A stretch of 16,442 nucleotides of DNA, from the NCBI GenBank assembly GCA_002323795.1, contig DCPZ01000058.1:1-16442 (forward strand), given 5' to 3'. Below, in pieces: positions 1 to 8,334 of this stretch. The DNA is from Flavobacteriales bacterium UBA1531. Its GTDB lineage: Bacteria > Bacteroidota > Bacteroidia > Flavobacteriales_D > Sanyastnellaceae. A program made the translations under genes and the position numbers. How positions within the stretch are numbered: the first letter of the stretch is position 1; the number at the start of each line of letters is the position of its first letter. A model generated the notes under the pieces. The model was not told the DNA's origin. It worked only from the letters and a program-made list of their open reading frames with translations, and did not search any database.

Positions 1-1322
1 CAGCTGAGATTTCGTCTCAGTATAAAGATGGGACAAACGATCAGAATCGTGGAGATAAGGTTGGTCCAGTGCGCGTGCACGGCACCATGACATCCGTGAC
101 ATCTGGAGATGTAATTTTATATGAAAGCGAAGGCCGAAACGCGTCTGAGATTGCGCGAACGAAACTGGTGAATCGTGCTTTTGATTTCGGCGAATTAGAA
201 CTTGGCCGTGGCTTCTTCAAAATCAGCTACAACGGAGAAACCAATGCCACAGATATCATCATCAACCCGGATGAACCGGAACTATTCATAGAATTTAAGT
301 CAAGCCGACTGAGCGCAACGAAAAGCGCTGCTGGCTCTGTTGAAAATACAGCTTGGTTTGCTTTTCAGACCAAACAGACTCAACATGATCAGGCTGTGCG
401 AAAGCTTCGCCAAGGGATCAAAGACGCCGGCGCCTTCCGAAGCCGAATCGAAGGACAAATCAAGGCCAAAGAAAATGAGTTTGCCACAGAGCAACACGCC
501 ATGATGGATGCCCATCCAGGAACTTACTTTGCCAAATGGTTGGGTTGGAAAAATCCGAAATACCCCACTTTGCAGGGGCGATTTTTTGAAGACATCGACC
601 CCCTAGACAACAGCGCTGTGCGATCGATGGCATTGAGCGATCGTATCCAAAAGATGATGCGCGCTTTCAGCGGAGGCACAGATAGCGGTTTCCTCGCGTG
701 CATCGACCTGGTTAAGGCGCATTTTGAGCCCAATCCCGTGGCACTGGAGAGTGTTCTATACTCCATGCTAGATGGCTTTTACAACACGGGAAAAGAAACA
801 ATCTGTCAGTACATTTTGGACAATTATATTTTCGATGAAGATTGCGGGGCTGATTTAAGTGATGCAATTCGACTCCGTGCCCAAGGCATCATCAATTTAC
901 AAGTGGGAAAGACTCCCCCCAATTTTCAAATCGATAAGTGGGATGGAGGAACACTCGACTTATACCAAACAGCCAAACAAAATGAATACACGCTTCTTAT
1001 GTTTTGGGCATCCTGGTGCCACAAATGCGAACAAGAAATGCCTAACATTGGACCGATGTACGCAAAACACAGCTATAAAGGTTTCGAAGTCATTGGCATC
1101 AGCTTGGACCAAGTAAAAGCAACTTGGGAAAAAGCCATCAAAGACAATGGCATGACCTGGCCGAACGTGAGTCAATTGCAAGCATGGAATAGCCCCGTGG
1201 TTGGTGACTACAAGGTCACTGCAACGCCAACCTACTTCCTATTGGACAAGGAAGGCAAAATTGTGCTGAAGCCCAAGCGATACTTTGAAGTCGACAAATT
1301 CTTAAACGAGAATTTAAAATAA
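1..1322 (+). CDS. TlpA/ResA-like thioredoxin-fold protein (5' partial)
   Basis: The reading frame is open from the left window edge (first full codon at 3), so the true start lies outside; the GTG at 69 and ATG at 87 are only internal candidates. About 439 residues are visible. The C-terminal part (from about 903) is a thioredoxin domain: the redox motif WCHKC is at 1014-1028 in the context FWASWCHKC-EQEMP, and the cis-proline of ATPTYF is at 1227-1229. The first 300 or so residues start with beta-rich sequence like the DUF4369 region common in Bacteroidota TlpA proteins, followed by a helical section with charged stretches. Proteins of this family are usually envelope thiol-disulfide reductases or maturation factors; the signal peptide, if any, is outside the window. 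The CHKC active site differs from the common CPPC/CGPC, so redox potential and partners cannot be predicted. It converges on ppx with a 25-bp gap. The family call is firm; the substrate is unknown. Confidence 0.85.
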   Translation, partial: AEISSQYKDGTNDQNRGDKVGPVRVHGTMTSVTSGDVILYESEGRNASEIARTKLVNRAFDFGELELGRGFFKISYNGETNATDIIINPDEPELFIEFKSSRLSATKSAAGSVENTAWFAFQTKQTQHDQAVRKLRQGIKDAGAFRSRIEGQIKAKENEFATEQHAMMDAHPGTYFAKWLGWKNPKYPTLQGRFFEDIDPLDNSAVRSMALSDRIQKMMRAFSGGTDSGFLACIDLVKAHFEPNPVALESVLYSMLDGFYNTGKETICQYILDNYIFDEDCGADLSDAIRLRAQGIINLQVGKTPPNFQIDKWDGGTLDLYQTAKQNEYTLLMFWASWCHKCEQEMPNIGPMYAKHSYKGFEVIGISLDQVKATWEKAIKDNGMTWPNVSQLQAWNSPVVGDYKVTATPTYFLLDKEGKIVLKPKRYFEVDKFLNENLK

Positions 1323-1347
1323 ACGACTCGAGCTTTGGAGTGGGCTT

Positions 1348-2226
1348 TTATTGCTCGTGATTTCGCCACAAGCTCAAGATCACGCCATCGGCCAAGCCGA
1401 CCTTTGGAACCCAGATGAAATCAGTCTCTGCCAACTCGAGTATTTTTAGGTAAATCTCTCCTGCGGGAATAATCACATCGGCTCGGTTACTCTTCAACCC
1501 AAACAACCTTGAGCGCTGTTCCAACGGCACATCTTCCATCTGTAGCTTGATTGAAGCAATGGATGAAGCAGGCAGGTTTGCATCCTTTTCCAATCGCGCA
1601 ATGCGATGATAGCGGTTGATGTTGCCCCCTGTTCCAATAGCAAGCCAAGGCTTTTCGCCTCGGAATTCGCGCATGAACGCTTCGATTCTGTCCCACTCAC
1701 CCTCTGGCGTCGTAGCCTTCAACATGCGCACAGCACCTAGCTTGAAACTTTTCATGGCAATTCGCTCGTTGTCTCGAACAACAGAAAGCTCAGTGCTCCC
1801 GCCACCTACATCGATACAAAGCAAATCGCGGCTGAATTTTTGGCCGGCATCATCAAAATTCTGAAAAATAAGTTCTGCTTCTTGCTCACCGCTCAAGCAC
1901 TCGATTTCAATGTCCGTTTTTCGCAAGATGGTGTGTATGACATCATCGCGGTTTTTTGCACTTCTAAGCGCGCTCGTCGCCACTGCTCTGAACTTGGCTA
2001 CGTCTTGAACATCGATCAGGTGTCGGAAAGCAATCATCACTTTGACCAAACTTTTCACCTTCGTTTTGGACAACTTTCCACGTTCAAAAACATCACTCCC
2101 CAACCGCAACGGCACCCGGTAATACGCGATGCGCTCCTGTTCAAATCCCGAGTCAGCGGACGCATTGACATCCTTAATCAAGAGGCGAATCGCATTCGAT
2201 CCTATGTCGATGGCAGCGTAGCGCAT
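1348..2226 (-). CDS. ppx: Ppx/GppA family exopolyphosphatase (short form)
   Basis: A 292-aa protein of the ASKHA-fold Ppx/GppA phosphatase family, which removes terminal phosphate from polyphosphate or hydrolyses pppGpp. Family motifs are in order: the first phosphate-binding loop AIDIGSNAIRLL (residues 5-16), the SGEQEAEL segment (112-119) carrying the expected catalytic glutamate, the second phosphate loop DVGGGSTEL (139-147), GTGGN (198-202) and the C-terminal GLADG (277-281). At about 300 residues it is the short two-domain form without the C-terminal HD domain of E. coli Ppx (about 510 aa). The ATG start at 2226 lies 28 bp after the ppk1 stop on the same strand, so the two are probably co-transcribed as a polyphosphate synthesis and degradation pair. 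The context favours polyphosphate over pppGpp as substrate, but the sequence alone does not settle this. Confidence 0.93.
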   Translation of the reverse strand: MRYAAIDIGSNAIRLLIKDVNASADSGFEQERIAYYRVPLRLGSDVFERGKLSKTKVKSLVKVMIAFRHLIDVQDVAKFRAVATSALRSAKNRDDVIHTILRKTDIEIECLSGEQEAELIFQNFDDAGQKFSRDLLCIDVGGGSTELSVVRDNERIAMKSFKLGAVRMLKATTPEGEWDRIEAFMREFRGEKPWLAIGTGGNINRYHRIARLEKDANLPASSIASIKLQMEDVPLEQRSRLFGLKSNRADVIIPAGEIYLKILELAETDFIWVPKVGLADGVILSLWRNHEQ

Positions 2227-2254
2227 GGGTTATAAAATTAACGCAGAAATCGAT

Positions 2255-4333
2255 TTAGTCTTGAGGTTCGGCGTAAATCTGCTGCGTTAATTCAGATGCA
2301 TTTACGGATTTGCTCCCTTTTTTCGGTTGGATAAATGAATTTGAAAAGTGAACATCTATTTTCCGGGCATGAACATTGTCTTTGAGCTGATGATCTAAAA
2401 ACTGCGCCAGTACCGACTGCAATTGAATATCTTCAATGGGGACACTGACCTCGATCCGATGATCCAGATTCCGCTTCATCCAATCCGCAGAGCTCAAAAA
2501 GTACTTTGGAGCGCCATTGTTCTCAAAGTATAGGATTCGAGAATGTTCGAGGTAACGCCCCAAAAGACTGCGAACCCGAATGTTTTCGCTCATCCCTTTG
2601 ACCCCAGGAATCAAAGAGCAAATGCCACGAACAATCAAATCAATGCGCACTCCCTCGCCGCTTGCGGCGTACAATGCTTCAATCATATCAGCATCAATGA
2701 GGTTGTTCAACTTTAGAATGACCCGCGCAGGAAATCCTTTTCTTGCATGCTCTGTTTCTTTTTCAAGCAATTGCAGAAAGGTAAGACGCGTCTGGTAGGG
2801 ACTTACAATCAGACATTCAAACTCAGGGCGCTCGTAATTGTTGGAGAAAAAGCTGAAGAGCTTGGCAATCTCTCCGGTGAGTTTTGGTTGAGCTGTAAAC
2901 AAACCAAAATCACTAAACACACGGGCCATTTCTTCGTGAAAATTCCCTGTCCCAATGTAGCCAATGCGCTGGAGCTCTCCATTCACTCGTCGGTCAATCA
3001 AAAACATTTTTGAATGCACCTTCAGACCGGTGACTCCGAACTCCACCTGTATACCTGCTTCTTGGAGCACATTAGAGATCTTGATGTTATGTCGTTCGTC
3101 AAACCGAGCGGCCAACTCGATAACCACCTGCACATCCTTGCCATTGTATGCCGCATTGACCAGAGCATTGATAATCTTGGAGTTTTGTGCTACCCTGTAC
3201 AGGTTGATGCAAATGCGTTCTACTGAAGGATCGATGGCAGCTTCGCGTAAGGCATCCACTACCTGGCCAAAATTGTGGTAAGGGTAATGCAACAGCACGT
3301 CCCGCTTGGCAACCTGATTGAGCATGCTGCTTTTCCCCTGAAATTGACTGTGCTTTCGAGATTCTTGTTTTGGGAAGACCAAATCACTTCGCCCAAAGTC
3401 CGGGAACTTCATCAAATCCTTACGATTGTGATAGCGCGTTCCGGAAATGACATTTTCACCTGCTCCCAAATCAAGCTTTTTCATGACCAAATCCAACATA
3501 GCTGCTGGCATATCACGGTCATAAATCATTCGCACAAAATCACCATTCTTGCGCTGGCTTACACCATCTGCCATTTTGTCCATCAACGACATGGAAAGAT
3601 CATCATCCATATCAATTTCGGCATCACGAGTGACTTTGATCGCGTGTGCGTACAAACGGTCAGGTTGAAACAGTTGAAAAATCTTATGCAACTCCTTGCG
3701 AATGACATCATCTACAAAAGCAACCGATCGATTTTCCTGAGGTGAAGGCAAAATCACAAAGCGCGGACGGTGAGGCGGAATTTGCACAAGGGCATAGTCC
3801 TTATCCACTTTTGATCCATTTTGAGTTTCAAGCCCTACCACGAAGTACAACACACCGTCTTTCAAATCTGGAAATGGCCGGTCCACAGTGATCATGATCG
3901 GAACCAAATGAGGACGAATCTGCTGTTTGAAGTAATTCGACACAAACTCTTCTTGCTCTCCGGAGAGCTGTTCTTCATTGAGGATCCTTATCCCCTCCTC
4001 TTCTAACGCTTGTTCGACTCTTTCGTACGCTTCGTTGTATTCACCTTGCAACTGAACCACCCGATTTGTCACTGCTTCAAGCGTTTGCTGAACACCAAAC
4101 CCAAGCGTGGTCACACTTGATTCATCCACCAACAAAGCCCGCTGCAAGTTGGCTACGCGCACACGAAAAAATTCGTCCATATTATTGGAGAAAATCCCCA
4201 AGAAACGCACCCGCTCAATCAGCGGATTATCCGTGCGCGCAGCTTCCTGCAACACGCGGTGGTTGAACGCCAACCAGCTTAGTTCACGGTTGATGAAACG
4301 ATCGGAATGCACGGGGTTTCTAGTCACGACCAA
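2255..4333 (-). CDS. ppk1: Polyphosphate kinase 1
   Basis: This is PPK1, which reversibly polymerises the gamma-phosphate of ATP into inorganic polyphosphate through a phosphohistidine intermediate. The longest reading is 692 aa, close to the E. coli enzyme. The N-terminal signature RFINRELSWLAFN is at residues 12-24, followed by NNMDEFFRVR (50-59). The catalytic domain has LYRVAQNSKI (379-388), the histidine of GLKVHSK (His440, matching the autophosphorylated histidine) and GTGNF (461-465), then the second histidine in YLEHSRILYFEN (His597) and LSSADWMKRNLDHR (613-626). The start is uncertain: the longest reading begins with TTG at 4333, inside a perfect TATATTTG -7 box, so GTG at 4327 or GTG at 4312 (685 aa) is more likely; there is no ATG nearby. 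It is followed by ppx and divergent from the peroxiredoxin gene. Confidence 0.97.
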   Translation of the reverse strand: MVVTRNPVHSDRFINRELSWLAFNHRVLQEAARTDNPLIERVRFLGIFSNNMDEFFRVRVANLQRALLVDESSVTTLGFGVQQTLEAVTNRVVQLQGEYNEAYERVEQALEEEGIRILNEEQLSGEQEEFVSNYFKQQIRPHLVPIMITVDRPFPDLKDGVLYFVVGLETQNGSKVDKDYALVQIPPHRPRFVILPSPQENRSVAFVDDVIRKELHKIFQLFQPDRLYAHAIKVTRDAEIDMDDDLSMSLMDKMADGVSQRKNGDFVRMIYDRDMPAAMLDLVMKKLDLGAGENVISGTRYHNRKDLMKFPDFGRSDLVFPKQESRKHSQFQGKSSMLNQVAKRDVLLHYPYHNFGQVVDALREAAIDPSVERICINLYRVAQNSKIINALVNAAYNGKDVQVVIELAARFDERHNIKISNVLQEAGIQVEFGVTGLKVHSKMFLIDRRVNGELQRIGYIGTGNFHEEMARVFSDFGLFTAQPKLTGEIAKLFSFFSNNYERPEFECLIVSPYQTRLTFLQLLEKETEHARKGFPARVILKLNNLIDADMIEALYAASGEGVRIDLIVRGICSLIPGVKGMSENIRVRSLLGRYLEHSRILYFENNGAPKYFLSSADWMKRNLDHRIEVSVPIEDIQLQSVLAQFLDHQLKDNVHARKIDVHFSNSFIQPKKGSKSVNASELTQQIYAEPQD

Positions 4334-4339
4334 ATATAC
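4332..4339 (-). promoter_or_regulatory. Candidate -7 box for ppk1-ppx
   Basis: Read on the minus strand this is TATATTTG, a perfect match to the Bacteroidota -7 consensus TAnnTTTG. A TTTG lies 15 nt upstream, closer than the usual 19 or so, so the -33 element is doubtful. The box overlaps the longest possible ppk1 start. Confidence 0.4.
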
Positions 4340-4370
4340 TTTTTAAGGTAGCGCAAAGCGAGGAAGCACG

Positions 4371-4378
4371 TAACTTTG
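4371..4378 (+). promoter_or_regulatory. Candidate -7 box for the peroxiredoxin gene
   Basis: TAACTTTG matches TAnnTTTG and lies 25 nt before the ATG at 4404, giving a plausible leader of about 20 nt. I see no convincing TTTG at the expected -33 distance. With the ppk1 box it makes this 70-bp gap a divergent promoter region. Confidence 0.35.
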
Positions 4379-4403
4379 GCTCATAAATTTCAAAAAAATC
4401 GCC

Positions 4404-4973
4404 ATGCTCGTTGGTAAAACAGCTCCTCACTTTTCATCCAGTGCGTACATCGATGGGAAAGTTGTCCGAAACTTCTCACTCGACTCCTACAATGGAAAGC
4501 AAAACGTTCTGCTCATATTCTACCCGAAGGATTTCACAGGGCTGTGCCAAAGCGAATTGGTAGCTTTTCAGGAGCGATTGGGCGACTTTGAAGACAGGAA
4601 TACCGCCGTAGTAGCCTGCTCAACAGATACAGCAGACACACATGCTGCAGCGGCGCGCGTTCCTCAGGATCAAGGAGGCATTGAAGGAGTCACTTTCCCG
4701 ATTGTAAGTGATGCAAACAAGACCATCGCTACCAATTATGATGTCATCAGCGGTGATTACGAATATTCTGACGAAGGGCTACTCACCTGCAATTCCGAAA
4801 TGACTGCTCTTCGCGGGTCGTTCCTCATCGATAAAAACGGCATGGTTCAACATCAATTGCTCAATTTCTTCACTCTTGGGCGCAGCGTAGATGAAGCCTT
4901 GCGCATGGTGGATGCGCTCTGTCATGTGCAAGAGAGCGGTCAAGGCTGTCCAGCCAATTGGACCAAGGCTTGA
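4404..4973 (+). CDS. AhpC/TSA-type 2-Cys peroxiredoxin
   Basis: A 189-aa cytosolic peroxiredoxin that reduces hydrogen peroxide and organic hydroperoxides. The active-site pattern PxxxTxxC is present as P41-KDF-T45-GL-C48, with C48 the peroxidatic cysteine; the following residue is Gln where most AhpC proteins have Pro (VCPTE). The conserved arginine is in LRGSFLID (Arg137). The resolving cysteine is C182 in GCPANW. The protein ends only seven residues after C182, so the C-terminal helix with the YF motif that many typical 2-Cys enzymes have is missing, while a GGLG-like loop (GGIEG, 91-95) remains. Additional cysteines are at 72, 129 and 173. It is monocistronic: divergent from ppk1 and convergent (6-bp gap) with the unknown gene at 4980-5438. 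The reductant (AhpF, thioredoxin or other) is not encoded here. Confidence 0.93.
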   Translation: MLVGKTAPHFSSSAYIDGKVVRNFSLDSYNGKQNVLLIFYPKDFTGLCQSELVAFQERLGDFEDRNTAVVACSTDTADTHAAAARVPQDQGGIEGVTFPIVSDANKTIATNYDVISGDYEYSDEGLLTCNSEMTALRGSFLIDKNGMVQHQLLNFFTLGRSVDEALRMVDALCHVQESGQGCPANWTKA

Positions 4974-4979
4974 TGTTGC

Positions 4980-5438
4980 TCAGGAGGCGACGGCGACTCC
5001 TTTCTTGAGCCACTGCGTCATGCGATTAGTCGCCGATTGGGAACCTTCCATCCTCATGGCTACTAGGTGTCCACCCCGGCTAAAGGTTATTCTGACTTCG
5101 GCCTTACCCGGAGAATCGTGCGATGGTTCGTCAATCACCTCTAGCACCTCGCCGCATCGAATTGGAATGGCATAAACTTCCAGCCGGACTTTGGTGAAGG
5201 CAACTACACCGTTGGTGGTCCGCAAAAAATTGACTCCGGTGCGATGAGTCAGGTCATTGCGCATGGTTTCCAGTTCCGCTAATCCTTCGGTTGCGATTAA
5301 ATCCATTTTGGGCGATCCCAATGGATTTCCTTTGAGCGACTGACGAATTCCATCCAACCATGGCCATCTCGGTCCGCAAATCGCATGAACCTCGTTCCAT
5401 CGGTTGGGGTCATTGTAGGTTACGTTCCAATGCATCAT
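4980..5438 (-). CDS. Unknown protein coupled to the DASH cryptochrome gene
   Basis: I do not recognise this 152-aa protein. Its ATG overlaps the stop of the DASH cryptochrome gene as ATGA, so the two are very likely translated together; a second ATG follows at once (5435). There is no signal peptide or membrane segment. The N-terminal third is rich in Trp and Pro (WPWLDGIRQSL at 25-35), the middle has a charged helix-like stretch (GLAELETMRNDL), and the C-terminal half alternates hydrophobic residues as beta strands would (VVAFTKVRLEVYAIP; KAEVRITFSRGG), ending in a possible helix (ATNRMTQWLKKG). That order would suit a small alpha+beta or PH/SRPBCC-like fold, but no family motif supports it. 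Codon use looks like that of its neighbours. Position suggests a role with the photolyases; the function is unknown. Confidence 0.8.
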   Translation of the reverse strand: MMHWNVTYNDPNRWNEVHAICGPRWPWLDGIRQSLKGNPLGSPKMDLIATEGLAELETMRNDLTHRTGVNFLRTTNGVVAFTKVRLEVYAIPIRCGEVLEVIDEPSHDSPGKAEVRITFSRGGHLVAMRMEGSQSATNRMTQWLKKGVAVAS

Positions 5439-6736
5439 GGTATCTGGTTCGGATCAAGTGGGAAAATCTCGCCGAGGCGATTCCAGTGGGATTGAAAAGC
5501 CCCTTGGGGGTCATACCGCTCTGATTGCCATTCCACATCGAACTTTCTTTGCGGTCGAGGATCGTTTCCTATTCCAGCCACGTATAGCCAATTGCCCGTA
5601 TTGCTGCAGGGGTCAAAATCAATCAACCAATGCTCAAACCAAGCGGCACAAGCACGCCAGTCCAGTCCGAGGTCATGAACAGCATATGACGCGACATTTT
5701 GACGCCCTCGATTGGACATGAATCCCGTGAGGCGGAGTTCATGCATGTTCGCATTCACGAATGCGCTGCGCGTGTTGCCAGTACACCACGCCTTCCACTG
5801 CAACGGGTGATGTGAAACTGGATTTCGCGGCGCCTCTTTTAAGCCTGTCGCATGCCAAATTCTTTTGCCATGCTGCGAGGCCACAAATCGAAAATAGTCG
5901 CGCCACAACAATTCAAAAATGAGCCAATACGTGCTATCATTCGCGCCCTCATCCTCTTCATAACGCCGGATCGCATGATATATGGATCGGGGGCTAATGC
6001 ATCCCCAAGCCAACCAGGGACTGAACTTACTGGAATAATCCCATCCCAACATGCCATTTCGGGTTTGTTTGTACTCACTCAACCCTTGCATTCCCCAGAA
6101 GTAATGATTCAATCGTTTCCATCCTGGAACCGCTCCACCATCGAAAAGCATGGTATCGTCGGGCAGTCCTGTTAGGCGAATTGGGAGTTCGAGCGAAAGC
6201 GCTGATTCCGATGTCTTCGTAGGAGGCGAGGGCAGGGCAGGAACAAACAACTCGTCTCGGATATCGAGTCCTCGCTTTTCTACTTTATTTCTGAAACGCG
6301 AAAAAATCTCCGGCAGATCTGCTACTGCAAAAGGCAAATCCTCGGGATGAACAAGTGTTGCCCCCTCCAGCGTGTGATGTGGAAGTGAAGCTGCAACTGC
6401 TTCGGCAGTTCGAATTTCCTCTGCAGTGTGACACCTTTGAGAAAAAACCGTGTCGCAATTCCATTTCTCAGCCGCCTGCAGAATGGCCTCAACGGGGTTG
6501 CCTTCAAGCAAAACAAGGTGATTGCCATTTTTTCGGAGATCCAAATCCAAATCCAAAAGGCTTTCCATCATGAATCGCCGTCGATGAACACCCATACGCT
6601 CCTCGCCACGACTCCATTGTCGACCCTCCGGCATTACAAAAACAAACACGGCTTCATCAGCCTGTTCTGCCATAGCTGTTAGTGCTGGATTGTCCAACAA
6701 TCTCAAATCCTCTCGAAACCAGTACAATGCTCTCAT
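5435..6736 (-). CDS. DASH-family cryptochrome/photolyase
   Basis: A 433-aa flavoprotein of the cryptochrome/photolyase family, DASH branch. DASH proteins use blue light and FAD to repair cyclobutane pyrimidine dimers, mainly in single-stranded or looped DNA, and may also signal. The N-terminal Rossmann antenna domain starts LYWFREDLRLLDNPAL (4-19). The FAD domain has KFSPWLAWGCISPR (237-250), ELLWRDYFRF (275-284), the DASH-typical TGFMSNRGRQNVAS (337-350) and DPCSNTGNW followed by GIGNDPR (375-394). The MSNRGRQ and DPCSNTGNW segments separate DASH from class I CPD photolyases. There is no C-terminal extension. Its ATG overlaps the stop of the iron-sulfur photolyase as TAATG, and its stop overlaps the next gene as ATGA, so it is tightly coupled on both sides. 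The antenna cofactor (MTHF or another) cannot be read from sequence. Confidence 0.95.
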   Translation of the reverse strand: MRALYWFREDLRLLDNPALTAMAEQADEAVFVFVMPEGRQWSRGEERMGVHRRRFMMESLLDLDLDLRKNGNHLVLLEGNPVEAILQAAEKWNCDTVFSQRCHTAEEIRTAEAVAASLPHHTLEGATLVHPEDLPFAVADLPEIFSRFRNKVEKRGLDIRDELFVPALPSPPTKTSESALSLELPIRLTGLPDDTMLFDGGAVPGWKRLNHYFWGMQGLSEYKQTRNGMLGWDYSSKFSPWLAWGCISPRSIYHAIRRYEEDEGANDSTYWLIFELLWRDYFRFVASQHGKRIWHATGLKEAPRNPVSHHPLQWKAWCTGNTRSAFVNANMHELRLTGFMSNRGRQNVASYAVHDLGLDWRACAAWFEHWLIDFDPCSNTGNWLYVAGIGNDPRPQRKFDVEWQSERYDPQGAFQSHWNRLGEIFPLDPNQIP

Positions 6737-8334
6737 TACAGTTCTTCCAATCGATTCAAATTCATCGTTGCCGTGTCAAGCAGCGCACGTTGCTTGTTAG
6801 GGTCCATTCGATCCCACGTGCGGTAGGCCATCCCGATGCGCGGGTTGCGTTCCAGTTTTTCTCGGTGGCGCTCATAAAAATCCCAATACAGTGCGTTGAA
6901 CGGACAAGCTTTTTCCCCCACTTTTTCATTGGGATCATAGTGGCAGCCTTTGCAGTAATGCCCCATTTTTTTCAAATATTGGGCGCTGCTCACATAGGGC
7001 TTTGAGCCCACAATTCCGCCGTCAGCGAATTGACTCATCCCACGTGTATTTGTAATCTCAACCCATTGCAGGGCGTCGATGTATACACCCAAGTACCATG
7101 CGTCTAGTTCGTCTGGATTGATTCCCGCAAGCAGGGCAAAATTACCGGTCACCATCAAACGCTGAATGTGGTGAGCATAGGCGTACTCCATCGTCTGATC
7201 AATCGCATGAGAAACGCAAGCCATTTTTGTCTTACCCGTCCAAAACCAACTCGGAAGTTCCCGCTTATGCTCGAAAAAATTTAGCGTTTCGTACTCGGGC
7301 ATATGAGCCCAGTAAACGCCTCGCATGTATTCTCGCCACCCCAAAATCTGCCGAATGAAACCTTCTGCTTGAGAAATATCAATTCGCTCTGGTTCGCAAT
7401 GATAGGCCTGCTCTACCGCATCGACCACTTCCGCAGGAGACAAAAGCTTTGCATTCATCACAAAACTCAGACGGGAATGGTAAACGCTCCAGCTGTTGGT
7501 TGTAAGCGCATCCTGGAAATCTCCAAAATGCGGCAGCAACTCATCCACGAAATATTCCAAAACTTGCAGTCCTTCGGCACGTGTAATGGGCCAACCGAAT
7601 CGTTTTGCATCGATGCGGCCCGTGGTTTTGACACCTGACGCTTCAACGACTTTTACCAAACCCTCAACATTGCGGTCCAATGTCAATGGAAGCGGAGGCA
7701 TGTGATCCTTAGGCAACTTCTGCCGATTGGATGCATCGTAGTTCCAACTCCCACCTTCAGGTTCATCAGCGGCTGTCATCAGCACCTCGTGCTTCTTCCT
7801 CATGACCCGGTAGAAATTTTCGAGTCGGTAGGTCTTTTTCCCTTTGAAGAATAAAGCAAGTTCTTCTCGTTGCGTGTAAAAATGATCCGTGTCAACGACT
7901 TCAACTCCCAGCCCTCGACCCTTTGCTTCATCGCTCCAATTACTCAATTGTTCGTCCAAACGGTATTCATCGGGGAGCTGGTAACTCACTTTTTTCGCTC
8001 CCACCTCATTCGTGATCCAATCGAGATTGTCTGTGAGCGATTGCAAGTTGCGAGAATCGTCCAGAGTGAGGTAGAAAAAGCGGCAACCCACTGAAAAGCG
8101 CTCGGCGGCAAATAACCGCATCGCACCAAAAAAGGCGACTACCTTTTGCACATGATGCGGAGCATAATCCGTTTCTTGACGCATTTCCATCATCACATAA
8201 ATCGCCTCAGTCTCTGGCTCTTCATCGAACCACGAATGCATGGAATTGAGTTGGTCCCCCAAAATCAAACGCACCTCTTTTGCAGGCTTCAAATCCTGCA
8301 ATCCCTGGACGGGTTGGAACCAATCTTCAAGCAT
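6736..8334 (-). CDS. Iron-sulfur (6-4)-type photolyase (FeS-BCP/CryPro class)
   Basis: A 532-aa protein of the photolyase-related FeS-BCP class (Agrobacterium PhrB, Rhodobacter CryB), which repairs (6-4) photoproducts using FAD, a ribolumazine-type antenna and a [4Fe-4S] cluster. Numbering from the ATG at 8334, the N-terminal domain opens with KEVRLILGDQLN (19-30). The four cluster ligands are Cys373 (KMACVSHAI), Cys461 and Cys464 (YCKGC) and Cys477 (KACPFNALYW); their 88/3/13 spacing matches the PhrB ligands as I recall them. The His388-His389 pair in YAHHIQRLM matches the PhrB active-site histidines. GFIRQILGWREYMRGVYW (325-342) is class-typical. A longer frame to 8451 exists, but its extra 39 residues overlap the DUF2256 gene and do not look like protein; the ATG at 8334 overlaps the DUF2256 stop by 8 nt. 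Its stop overlaps the DASH start (TAATG). Confidence 0.95.
   Translation of the reverse strand: MLEDWFQPVQGLQDLKPAKEVRLILGDQLNSMHSWFDEEPETEAIYVMMEMRQETDYAPHHVQKVVAFFGAMRLFAAERFSVGCRFFYLTLDDSRNLQSLTDNLDWITNEVGAKKVSYQLPDEYRLDEQLSNWSDEAKGRGLGVEVVDTDHFYTQREELALFFKGKKTYRLENFYRVMRKKHEVLMTAADEPEGGSWNYDASNRQKLPKDHMPPLPLTLDRNVEGLVKVVEASGVKTTGRIDAKRFGWPITRAEGLQVLEYFVDELLPHFGDFQDALTTNSWSVYHSRLSFVMNAKLLSPAEVVDAVEQAYHCEPERIDISQAEGFIRQILGWREYMRGVYWAHMPEYETLNFFEHKRELPSWFWTGKTKMACVSHAIDQTMEYAYAHHIQRLMVTGNFALLAGINPDELDAWYLGVYIDALQWVEITNTRGMSQFADGGIVGSKPYVSSAQYLKKMGHYCKGCHYDPNEKVGEKACPFNALYWDFYERHREKLERNPRIGMAYRTWDRMDPNKQRALLDTATMNLNRLEEL

Noticed and set aside
1323..1362. Possible terminator between the TlpA-like gene and ppx
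   Set aside because: The best hairpins are a 5-bp stem with two G-T pairs before TTTTA, or CGAGC/GCTCG with a 20-nt loop; both are too weak to call.
1840..2235. 131-aa plus-strand open frame opposite ppx
   Set aside because: It mirrors the conserved ppx 5' half and has no motif of its own.
3275..3745. 156-aa plus-strand open frame opposite ppk1
   Set aside because: It lies wholly antisense to a conserved PPK1 region and has no recognisable motif.
4978..5010. Hairpin at the convergent ends of the peroxiredoxin and unknown genes (GCTCA-GGAG with CTCC-TGAGC)
   Set aside because: The two short stems are separated by a 5-nt bulge, there is no T-tract, and it lies in the coding sequence of the minus-strand gene.
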